Source of the DNA: Chloroflexota bacterium
GTDB lineage: Bacteria > Chloroflexota > Dehalococcoidia > JACQGW01
Direction of reading: 5' to 3'
NCBI GenBank assembly: GCA_016199325.1
Contig: JACQGW010000331.1
Location: 1-12,859, forward strand
Length of the DNA: 12,859 bases
Shown here one piece after another: positions 6,741-12,590 of this stretch. The notes under the pieces were generated by a model. The model saw only the letters and a program-made list of their open reading frames with translations. It had not been told where the DNA came from and did no database searches. Both the position numbers and the translations under genes were made by a program. Numbering within the stretch: the first letter of the stretch is position 1; each line of letters opens with the position of its first letter.

Positions 6741-8717
6741 TCAGATCCTTCTCGCCGCCCGCGTCCCCTCCAGGATGGCGTCCTGGAGGCGGCGGGGCGC
6801 CATCGCATCGCCCACCAGCTCCAGCTCGGGCACCTTCCCCTTCAGAGCCCGGTACACGCCGTCCACCGCCTTGCCGCCCCAGGAGAGAACGACGGTGTCG
6901 ACGTCCTCCAGCGCCCACTTGCGGCCGGTGTATTCGTTCTGGAGCCAGACCCGCAGCTTCCCCGTGCCGTCCACCGCCTCGATCGCCTTCAGGTCCGTGT
7001 CCGGCGTCATCGCCACGTTCCCCGCGTACAGCTCGGCGTAGAGCGGCTCCTTCGTCGACGCCTCCGTGGCGTCGCAGAAGGTGTGGTACGGGGTCACGGC
7101 GATGACTTCCCTGCCCTGCTGCCCCTGTTTGGCCAGGAAGTCGGCCGCCAGCCCGGCCTGGACCGTGCCGGTGCTGTCGACGACGACACACCGCTGCCCG
7201 GCCGGCACCGTGCCGAGCAGAACGTCGCTCACCGTGCAGACGCCGGGGAGGTCCGCGCCGGGGAGCGTGGGTCGGCGCGGCGTCGCCCCCGTCGCGACGA
7301 CGACGGCACCCGGGCGCTCGGCCAGGACCATCTCGGCGGTCGCTTCGGTGTTCAGGTGGATTTTGGCGCTCGTCCTGGCAACCTGCCGCGCCAGCCAGTG
7401 GGCCGATTGATCGTAGCTCGGGCGGAGCGGCGCCTTGCCGGCGACGAGGACCTGGCCGCCCAGCTCGGGACCCTTCTCGTACAGAACGACCTCATGGCCG
7501 CGCAGGGCGGCAACGCGCGCCGCCTCCAGGCCGGCCGGACCGCCGCCGACGACGACAACCTTCTTCCGGACGGCTGCCGGAACGATCTCGCTCAGCTCGG
7601 CCTCCCGTCCGGTCACCGGGTTCTGTGAGCAGCTCAGGTTGACGCCGCGGGCAGCGGCCCCCAGGCAGCCGTCGACCATCCCAAGACAGTACCGGATGTC
7701 GTCGAGCCGGCCCTCCATCGCCTTGCGCGGCATCTCCGGGTCGGCCATGAGGGCCCGGGTCATCGCCACCAAGTCACAGACGCCTTCGTCGATCAGCCGG
7801 TCGGCGTGAAGCGGATCGACGACCCGTCCGACGTAGATGATCGGCACGTCGGCCACCTGCCGGATGCGGGCGGCGAACGACGCGTAGAGGGCGTGGGGTG
7901 TGTTGGCGAAGGGCATCAGCATCTGGGTATGCCGGGCCGTCTCACCCGTCGAGCCGGTCACGCTGAAGTAGTCGAGCTGCTTGAGGTCGTTGAGGTACTG
8001 GACGATCTCGACGATCCCCTCCAGGTTCAGCCCATCCTCGATCAGCTCGTCGCCGCTGACCCGCATGCCGACGATGAAGTCGCGGCCGACGGCGGCGCGG
8101 ATGGCCTGGAGGACCTCCACCCCGAACCGCATCCGGTTCTCGAAGCTGCCGCCGTACTCGTCCGTCCGCTGGTTGATCGACGGCAGCCAGAACTGGTCGA
8201 TGAGGTGGCGGGCGAAGGCGCTCACGTCGGCGCCGTCGAAGCCGGCGCGCTTGAGGCGCAAGGCCGCCGCCGCATAGGCCCGGACGATCTCGCCGATCAT
8301 CTCCTTCTCGAGTTCGTGCGGGATCTCCCGATGCAGCCGCTCCGGGATGTCCGAGGGGGCCAGCAGGGCGCGCTCCGAGGGACCCGACGTCGTGCGCCGG
8401 CCGCGGTGGGTGATCTGGGTCATGACGTGGGCGCCGTGGGCGTGGACGGCGGCGGCGAACGACGTGAAAGTCGGCAGCGAGGAGTCGTCCCAGTTGTTGA
8501 CGCCGCTCCAGTGAGAGGTCGGGTGGACGCCCATGCTACCGAAGCACTGGACGAGCCCGGCGCCGCCCTTCGCCTTCTCGGCGTGGTAGCGGGTGTACCG
8601 CTCGGTGATGTAGCCGTCCTTGCCGAACCGGGTCGCGTGCGGTGTGCTGACGATGCGGTTCCGAAGCGTCACGTGCCCCAGTTGGAACGGCGTGAAGAGG
8701 TGCTTGAAAGTCGCCAT
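6741..8717 (-). CDS. FMN/FAD/Fe-S oxidoreductase of the TMADH / 2,4-dienoyl-CoA reductase / DgcA group (ox1)
   Basis: A 658-residue, two-part flavoenzyme. Residues 1 to about 340 form an Old-Yellow-Enzyme-type FMN barrel: LFTPFQLGHVTLRNRIV (7-23), QITHRGRR (101-108), HLIDQFWLPSINQRTDEYGG (171-190), MRVSGDE (218-224). Next come C344, C351 and C363 where the family holds a 4Fe-4S cluster; the expected second cysteine is M347. Then a dinucleotide-binding domain starts with VVVVGGGPAGLEAA (387-400) and acidic E414. The architecture fits trimethylamine dehydrogenase, FadH and dimethylglycine or N-methylproline demethylases. HLIDQFW reminds me of the demethylase branch (from memory). A demethylating or amine-oxidising role is an inference supported by the mttB-like gene 18 nt upstream. 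H171 falls where FadH has its catalytic Tyr166, which argues against enoyl reduction. The ATG at 8715-8717 is the only in-frame start after the mttB stop; AAGGAGG lies 11 nt away. Cytoplasmic. Confidence 0.9.
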   Translation of the reverse strand: MATFKHLFTPFQLGHVTLRNRIVSTPHATRFGKDGYITERYTRYHAEKAKGGAGLVQCFGSMGVHPTSHWSGVNNWDDSSLPTFTSFAAAVHAHGAHVMTQITHRGRRTTSGPSERALLAPSDIPERLHREIPHELEKEMIGEIVRAYAAAALRLKRAGFDGADVSAFARHLIDQFWLPSINQRTDEYGGSFENRMRFGVEVLQAIRAAVGRDFIVGMRVSGDELIEDGLNLEGIVEIVQYLNDLKQLDYFSVTGSTGETARHTQMLMPFANTPHALYASFAARIRQVADVPIIYVGRVVDPLHADRLIDEGVCDLVAMTRALMADPEMPRKAMEGRLDDIRYCLGMVDGCLGAAARGVNLSCSQNPVTGREAELSEIVPAAVRKKVVVVGGGPAGLEAARVAALRGHEVVLYEKGPELGGQVLVAGKAPLRPSYDQSAHWLARQVARTSAKIHLNTEATAEMVLAERPGAVVVATGATPRRPTLPGADLPGVCTVSDVLLGTVPAGQRCVVVDSTGTVQAGLAADFLAKQGQQGREVIAVTPYHTFCDATEASTKEPLYAELYAGNVAMTPDTDLKAIEAVDGTGKLRVWLQNEYTGRKWALEDVDTVVLSWGGKAVDGVYRALKGKVPELELVGDAMAPRRLQDAILEGTRAARRI

Positions 8718-8735
8718 AGCGGCATGTTCCTCCTT

Positions 8736-10268
8736 CTACCCCACCCTGCTCGCCGGCGCCAGGCCGACGAGGTGGCGGGGCCAGTCCTCGGGCTGCTCCA
8801 TCAGCGACTCGGTTCGCCGGATCCGCTCCTCGTAGAGCCTGACGACGTGCGGATCCAGCGGGATCTCGGGCCCGCGGTACTGGGTCAGCAACTGCTTCCA
8901 CGCCTCGGTCGCCCGCTGATCGGCCCTTTTCGCCCCCCGCTTCGCCCACTCGGCGTAGACCTGTCGATCCATCAGCTTCGGCTCGAAGTAGGCGCGCTTG
9001 AAGTGCCGATAGGTGTGGTCGGTCGTCAGGAACATCCCCTGCGGGCCGACCGCGTGGATGACGTCGACCGCCAGCTCCTCGTCGTCGATGGCCGGCCCCT
9101 GGACGAGCCGCTTGACCATGCCGATGGCGTCCTGGTCGAGCATCAGCAGCTCGTAGGAGCTGCACAGGAAGGACTCGAACATGCCGGCGCCATGCGTGAA
9201 CATGTTGATGCCCGACAGGACGGTCACCAGCATCAGGATCATGTGCTCATAGCCGGCCTGGACGTCCGGCAGCTTGGAGTCGCTCAGGCCACCGCCGCCG
9301 CGCGACGGGATGCCGTACCGCCGGGCGGTCTGCGCCGTCAGACAGGTCGCCAGCGCCAGCTCGACACTGCCGTAGGCCGGCGCACCGATCTTCATGTCGC
9401 AAATGGTGGAGAGGCAGCCGTAGATGACCGGCACGCCGGGGCGGACGGCCTGAGCCAGGACGAGCCCTCCCAGGAACTCGGCGTTCGACTGCGCCATCAC
9501 GCCGGCGAACGTCATCGGCCCGCTGATGCCGCCCATGACCAGGGGCGAGATGAGGCAGGGCTGGCCGCACTTCGCCGAGTTGATCAGCGTGCCCGCCATC
9601 CGGTCGTCGAGCATCAGCGGGCTGATGGTGTTCACGAAACCGTGCGTCAGCGGCCTGGCGACGTAGTCCCAGTCCGATCCGAAGATCGCCCCGACCGACT
9701 CCTTGAACTCGGCGATGGGGTCGCGGTCGAGGTCGCCGGCCCGGGGCGCCAGACCGCTCACCCCGCTGACCTTGTCCGACAGAAGCGCCGTGACGAGCGA
9801 CGTGACTGCCGGACGGAGCGGCACCGGGACGTTCTGCATGGCGACCATGCCGGTGCCGGCGCCGTCGGTCTCCGGGAGCTGGTAGACGAGCTTGTCCAGC
9901 TCGACGACGTCCGCCAGGCTGCCGATGCGCCGGCCGCGCTCCAGATCGTGGGTGAAGGGGCAGCCGCCGACCGGTGTGACCGTGATGTGGTCGCCGCCGA
10001 TGGTCCGGTTGTGCTTCGGGTTGCGCGCGTGGAAGGTGCAGGACGGCGGGCACTGCGCGATCGATCGCTCGACCAGCTTCGGATCGAACCAGACCCGCTC
10101 CTGGTCGCGGTCGACGCGGGTGCCGGGGGTCGCTTCGAGGATGTCGAGGGCCTCCTCGCTATGAATCGCGTAGCCGGTCTCTTCGAGGATCCGCAGCGAC
10201 GCCTGGTGGACCCGTTCGACGTCCTCGGCCGAGAACAGCTCGACCCTGGGGTGCCGATTGACGATCAC
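8736..10268 (-). CDS. MttB-family (trimethylamine methyltransferase-like) methyltransferase without pyrrolysine
   Basis: A 510-residue cytoplasmic protein of the MttB superfamily. Members move a methyl group from a methylated or quaternary amine to a corrinoid protein; Pyl-free members such as MtgB act on glycine betaine. Supporting segments: SAEDVERVHQASLRILEETG (13-32), the SPLVMGGISGPMTFAGVMAQ block (241-260) followed by NAEFLGGLVLAQ and PGVPVIYG, GAPAYGSVELALA, the GGGGLSDSKLPDVQAGYE segment (324-341) and NMFTHGAGMFE (355-365). No in-frame TAG occurs inside the gene, so the pyrrolysine of archaeal MttB (residue 334) is absent; that position falls near 329-340, possibly K332. GTG at 10266-10268 is the start, with AAGGAG 6 nt upstream. 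An ATG at 10296-10298 in the same frame lacks a binding site and overlaps the end of a hairpin. No corrinoid protein gene is nearby. The stop is TAG. Substrate undetermined. Confidence 0.88.
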   Translation of the reverse strand: MIVNRHPRVELFSAEDVERVHQASLRILEETGYAIHSEEALDILEATPGTRVDRDQERVWFDPKLVERSIAQCPPSCTFHARNPKHNRTIGGDHITVTPVGGCPFTHDLERGRRIGSLADVVELDKLVYQLPETDGAGTGMVAMQNVPVPLRPAVTSLVTALLSDKVSGVSGLAPRAGDLDRDPIAEFKESVGAIFGSDWDYVARPLTHGFVNTISPLMLDDRMAGTLINSAKCGQPCLISPLVMGGISGPMTFAGVMAQSNAEFLGGLVLAQAVRPGVPVIYGCLSTICDMKIGAPAYGSVELALATCLTAQTARRYGIPSRGGGGLSDSKLPDVQAGYEHMILMLVTVLSGINMFTHGAGMFESFLCSSYELLMLDQDAIGMVKRLVQGPAIDDEELAVDVIHAVGPQGMFLTTDHTYRHFKRAYFEPKLMDRQVYAEWAKRGAKRADQRATEAWKQLLTQYRGPEIPLDPHVVRLYEERIRRTESLMEQPEDWPRHLVGLAPASRVG

Positions 10269-10274
10269 TATCTG

Positions 10275-10280
10275 CTCCTT
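10275..10280 (-). promoter_or_regulatory. Ribosome-binding site deciding the GTG start of the mttB-like gene
   Basis: AAGGAG on the minus strand at 10275-10280, 6 nt before GTG at 10266-10268. It moves the start 10 codons downstream of the longest open frame, whose ATG at 10296-10298 is preceded only by GC-rich hairpin sequence. Confidence 0.75.
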
Positions 10281-10299
10281 CGGCGATTCTCCATCCATG

Positions 10300-10333
10300 C
10301 CGGCGCGCTCGGCCCGTCGGCCGAGCGCGCCGG
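10300..10333 (-). terminator. Perfect 15-bp intercistronic hairpin between SBP3 and the mttB-like gene
   Basis: Arms 10300-10314 (CCGGCGCGCTCGGCC) and 10319-10333 are exact reverse complements with a 4-nt loop (10315-10318). It lies 30 nt after the SBP3 stop and 19 nt before the mttB ribosome-binding site. No U-run follows on the minus strand, so it is not a standard intrinsic terminator. It may act as a partial terminator, or as a 3'-end stabiliser that keeps SBP mRNA more abundant than downstream messages, as known for the malE-malF region of E. coli. The structure is seen directly; the role is inferred. Confidence 0.7.
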
Positions 10334-10363
10334 TCCCGTCGGCGAGCCCTGCTGATCAGGTGA

Positions 10364-12118
10364 TCACTGGGCCAGCCAGGCGTCGTACAACAGGGAGTAG
10401 CCGAAGGGATTGCCGATGACGTTCTGCGTGCGCTTGCTGGCCGCGATGAAGACGTTCATGTGGAACGGGTCGCCGATGGGCCCGTGCTCCTGAACGTGGC
10501 GGATCACCGGCCCCATCTTCCGCTTGCGGTCCTCCAGGGCGACCTGGCCGGCAGCGTCGTCCAGCATCTTCTCGAACTCCTTGTCGCACCAGTGCGTCTC
10601 GTTCCAGGCGGCGCCGCAGATGTAGGCGAGCTGGTAGTTCATCGTCACCAGCGGCCGGTGGTACCAGGTCGTGTAGCCGAAGGGGACCTTGTCCCACATG
10701 CCGGTAAACGAGGTGCCGGGGTACACCTTCAGCGTGATCCGGATGCCGGCCGGCTCGGCCTGCTGCTTGAGCACCGTGCAGGCGGTGTTGGTCCAGTCAC
10801 CAACGCCGATCTCCATCGTGACGTCGATCCCGTTGGGATAGCCGGCCTCGGCCAGGAGCGCCTTCGCTTTTGCGATGTCCTGCTTCGGCACCGGGACCGG
10901 CGAGAAGTCCGGCTGCGATTCGTGCGCGTGGGTGTCGGTGCCGATGGTGCCCCAGCCCTGGAAGGCGGTCTTGAGGAGCTGCTCGCGGTTCTGGACCAGC
11001 TTCAGGGCGTTCCGCACCCGCTCGTCGTCGAACGGCTTCTTGTCCACCTGCATTCGGAAGAGTGCCGTATCCGAGGAGGGCGCCTGGATGACCTGGGCGT
11101 TCGGCAGCTTCTCGATGGCCGTGATGACGCTCGGGGGCGGCTTCATGAAGTAGTCGACCTGGTCGCCGCCAAAGGCGGCGACGACGCTGGCCGGCTCCGT
11201 GCCGCGGTCGACGGCGACGATCTCGTCGACGTATGGGAGCGGCTTGCCATCGGCGCCATTCCGCCAGTAGCCCTCCCGCCGCTTCAACCTGGCGCGCTCG
11301 GTCTTGATATGCTCCACCAGCGTAAAGCCGCCGGTTCCCCAGGGCTGCTTCTCCCAGTCCCCCTCGAACTCCCGTGGCACAATGAGCGACGGGTAGTGGT
11401 AGAAGTGGTAGGGAACGCCGAACTCGCCGCGGTCCAGGTGGAGCTTGACCGTCATCTTGTCGACGACCTCGACGCCGGTCGGCTGGAGGTAGTTCATCAG
11501 CGCACGCGCCGAGGAGGCCGTCTCCTTCGTGACCAGGCGCCTGAGATTGAAGGCGACGTCCTCGGCGTCGAGGTCGCGGGGGTTGGGCATGTTCCACTTG
11601 ACGCCCTTGCGCACGGTCAGCGTCCACGTCTTCAGGTCCGCGGACGGCTCCCACTTCTCCAGCAGGTGAGGCTGGGCGACGCCCTTGGCGTCGATGTCCG
11701 AGAGATACTCGTTGACGTTGCGGACGAAGTTGGACTGGTTGTAGCTGTCGAACCGAGCCGGCTCGGCGAGGTTCGTCGTCAGGCGCTGGGCAACCTGCAA
11801 CGTGCCGCCGCGCTTGATAGGAGTAGCGGGTTGCGCGACCTTCGGCGCGGCGGTCGGCGCCGCGGTGGGTGCTGCCGTGGCGGCCGCAGCCGGCGCCTGG
11901 GTTGGTGCTGCGGTGGGCGCAGCCGGCGGCCTGGTCGGCTGCGCGGGAGCTGAGACGGTCGGCTGGGGCGCTGCCGCCTGCTGCTGGGCACAGGCGGCCA
12001 GGAACGCCGTGGCCGCGCTCAGCGAGAGACCCAGGAGCGCGGCGTTCTGCACGAATTCGCGTCGGGAAACCTTGCCTTGCCGGAAGCGTTCCATCAACTC
12101 GGGCACGTACGGATGCAC
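10364..12118 (-). CDS. ABC transporter substrate-binding lipoprotein, family 5 (SBP3, paralogue of SBP2)
   Basis: A third family-5 binding protein, 584 residues from the GTG at 12116-12118. This start is chosen because GGGAGG (12125-12130) lies 6 nt upstream and it aligns with the SBP2 start (V/M-HPYxPELMERFRQG); the same frame is open to 12193 but that extension is out of place before a signal peptide. Tat motif SRREF (R19-R20), lipobox LAAC with cysteine 43, then an Ala/Pro/Thr linker to about 100, a few residues shorter than in SBP2. The mature domain begins near IKRGGTLQVAQ and follows SBP2 closely to the shared C-terminal YD-x-WLAQ. Long identical blocks include SQPDF, VPVPKQDIA and the GAAWNET-x-WCDKEFEKML segment. 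It is followed by a strong hairpin, then the mttB-like gene, and preceded by a 472-nt repeat-rich leader. It may be the first gene of its own transcript. Substrate unknown. Confidence 0.92.
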   Translation of the reverse strand: MHPYVPELMERFRQGKVSRREFVQNAALLGLSLSAATAFLAACAQQQAAAPQPTVSAPAQPTRPPAAPTAAPTQAPAAAATAAPTAAPTAAPKVAQPATPIKRGGTLQVAQRLTTNLAEPARFDSYNQSNFVRNVNEYLSDIDAKGVAQPHLLEKWEPSADLKTWTLTVRKGVKWNMPNPRDLDAEDVAFNLRRLVTKETASSARALMNYLQPTGVEVVDKMTVKLHLDRGEFGVPYHFYHYPSLIVPREFEGDWEKQPWGTGGFTLVEHIKTERARLKRREGYWRNGADGKPLPYVDEIVAVDRGTEPASVVAAFGGDQVDYFMKPPPSVITAIEKLPNAQVIQAPSSDTALFRMQVDKKPFDDERVRNALKLVQNREQLLKTAFQGWGTIGTDTHAHESQPDFSPVPVPKQDIAKAKALLAEAGYPNGIDVTMEIGVGDWTNTACTVLKQQAEPAGIRITLKVYPGTSFTGMWDKVPFGYTTWYHRPLVTMNYQLAYICGAAWNETHWCDKEFEKMLDDAAGQVALEDRKRKMGPVIRHVQEHGPIGDPFHMNVFIAASKRTQNVIGNPFGYSLLYDAWLAQ

Positions 12119-12124
12119 GTTCTT

Positions 12125-12130
12125 CCTCCC
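12125..12130 (-). promoter_or_regulatory. Ribosome-binding site deciding the GTG start of SBP3
   Basis: GGGAGG on the minus strand, 6 nt before GTG at 12116-12118; the spacing equals that of SBP2. It rejects the longer frame beginning near 12193. Confidence 0.75.
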
Positions 12131-12137
12131 TTGCTCT

Positions 12138-12161
12138 CCCCGGCCTGTTCGGAGGCCGGGG
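12138..12161 (-). promoter_or_regulatory. GC-rich hairpin in the SBP3 leader
   Basis: Arms CCCCGGCCT (12138-12146) and AGGCCGGGG (12153-12161) are exact complements around a 6-nt loop. It ends 7 nt upstream of the SBP3 ribosome-binding site on the transcript. No U-run follows it. It could protect or modulate the 5' end of the mRNA, or be a copy of a dispersed palindromic repeat. Function not shown. Confidence 0.5.
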
Positions 12162-12249
12162 GCTACGCCATACCCGCATGCGGACATGGACAACCCACCA
12201 ACGATCCCCGAATGGCGCTCGCTCCGTCACGGAACCCGTTCGCTTGTTG

Positions 12250-12263
12250 GGATCACCTCCTTT
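12250..12263 (-). other. Orphan perfect anti-16S (Shine-Dalgarno-like) 14-mer
   Basis: The plus strand reads GGATCACCTCCTTT, identical to the common bacterial 16S rRNA 3' end. Hence the SBP3 leader transcript contains AAAGGAGGTGATCC, a full-length Shine-Dalgarno complement. A shorter version (GGTCACCTCCT) recurs at 12279-12289. No start codon lies at a workable distance, and upstream bases do not resemble 16S helix 45. Confidence 0.45.
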
Positions 12264-12288
12264 ATTGACCGCTGCGCTGGTCACCTCC

Positions 12289-12340
12289 TGTCATTCCGAG
12301 CCACCGTCTGTCATTCCGAGCCACCGTCTGTCATTCCGAG
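12289..12340. repeat. 20-bp tandem repeat of the TGTCATTCCGAG type
   Basis: Two exact 20-bp units (TGTCATTCCGAGCCACCGTC) at 12289-12308 and 12309-12328, followed by a third partial unit that shares its first 14 bases (12329-12342) and then diverges into the left arm of the adjacent inverted repeat. The core resembles the CATTCCGAG...GCGAGGAATCT sequence I recall as a frequent dispersed intergenic repeat in many high-GC environmental genomes. Confidence 0.85.
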
Positions 12341-12492
12341 CCGCAGCGAGGAATCTCCCCGGTGGTTGAGGGACAACTGCACGCCGGGCGCGGGGCCGCA
12401 GGGCGCGTGGGCTTCTGCTTCACCGGTCGTGTGGACCAGCCCCGCGTGATCCCTGGCGGACGAGGAGATTCCTCGCTGCGGCTCGGAATGAC
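12330..12492. repeat. Small element bounded by perfect 29-bp inverted repeats
   Basis: The arms at 12330-12358 and 12464-12492 are exact reverse complements over 29 bases (core CCGCAGCGAGGAATCTCC), separated by 105 bp with no coding potential. The outer copy continues into the 20-bp tandem repeat on the left. I see no clear target-site duplication. It may be a small non-autonomous mobile or dispersed palindromic element; as RNA it could fold into a long stem. Confidence 0.8.
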
Positions 12493-12590
12493 CCTGACGC
12501 GCCGGCCCGCCTCCTCGCTCGTGAGATGGGCGTCGTGGTGCGCCTCGCCTCATTACTTGGATCACATGCCCCGTGTGGTTCCCTCCCACT

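Larger units (their letters stand above)
12119..12590. other. 472-nt intergenic region between ox2 and SBP3, repeat-rich leader
   Basis: No convincing gene lies here on either strand. From the SBP3 side outward it holds the SBP3 ribosome-binding site (12125-12130), a GC hairpin (12138-12161), a 14-nt match to the 16S rRNA 3' tail (12250-12263), a 20-bp tandem repeat (12289-12340) and a 29-bp perfect inverted repeat pair (12330-12358 and 12464-12492). The equivalent gap in the paralogous pair ox1-SBP2 is only 51 nt, and the resemblance there is limited to a short stretch around TGTGGTTCCCTCC beside the oxidoreductase stop. No clear -35/-10 pair for SBP3 was found by eye. Confidence 0.8.

Noticed and set aside
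8736..8738. TAG of the mttB-like gene read as pyrrolysine
   Set aside because: The Pyl codon of MttB lies well inside the gene, whereas this TAG comes after a full-length 510-residue protein and is followed at once by the next gene's ribosome-binding site. TAG is also used as a plain stop by dppA and SBP1.
10269..10298. Longer start of the mttB-like gene at the ATG 10296-10298
   Set aside because: No ribosome-binding site precedes it and it adjoins the GC hairpin; the GTG at 10266-10268 has AAGGAG at ideal spacing.
7806..10355. Very long plus-strand open frame of 849 codons
   Set aside because: It is the antisense of the mttB-like gene and the start of ox1, with a low-complexity Asp/Arg/Val/Leu-rich translation and no domain I recognise. 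The other long plus-strand frames opposite SBP1, SBP2 and SBP3 were rejected for the same reason.
11815..11940. DNA repeat region in SBP3 (and the equivalent at about 6395-6500 in SBP2)
   Set aside because: The repetitiveness is explained by coding for an Ala/Pro/Thr lipoprotein linker in GC-rich codons; it is not a separate element.
12119..12193. N-terminal extension of SBP3 to 12193
   Set aside because: It crosses the leader hairpin, adds residues before a Tat signal and has no match in SBP2; the GTG at 12116-12118 has a strong ribosome-binding site.
12250..12263. 3' end of a 16S rRNA gene
   Set aside because: Only the last 14 bases match; the preceding bases do not resemble the conserved helix 45 region, and no rRNA sequence lies nearby.
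12289..12492. CRISPR array
   Set aside because: The repeat units are directly adjacent without spacers, and the distant copy is inverted rather than direct.
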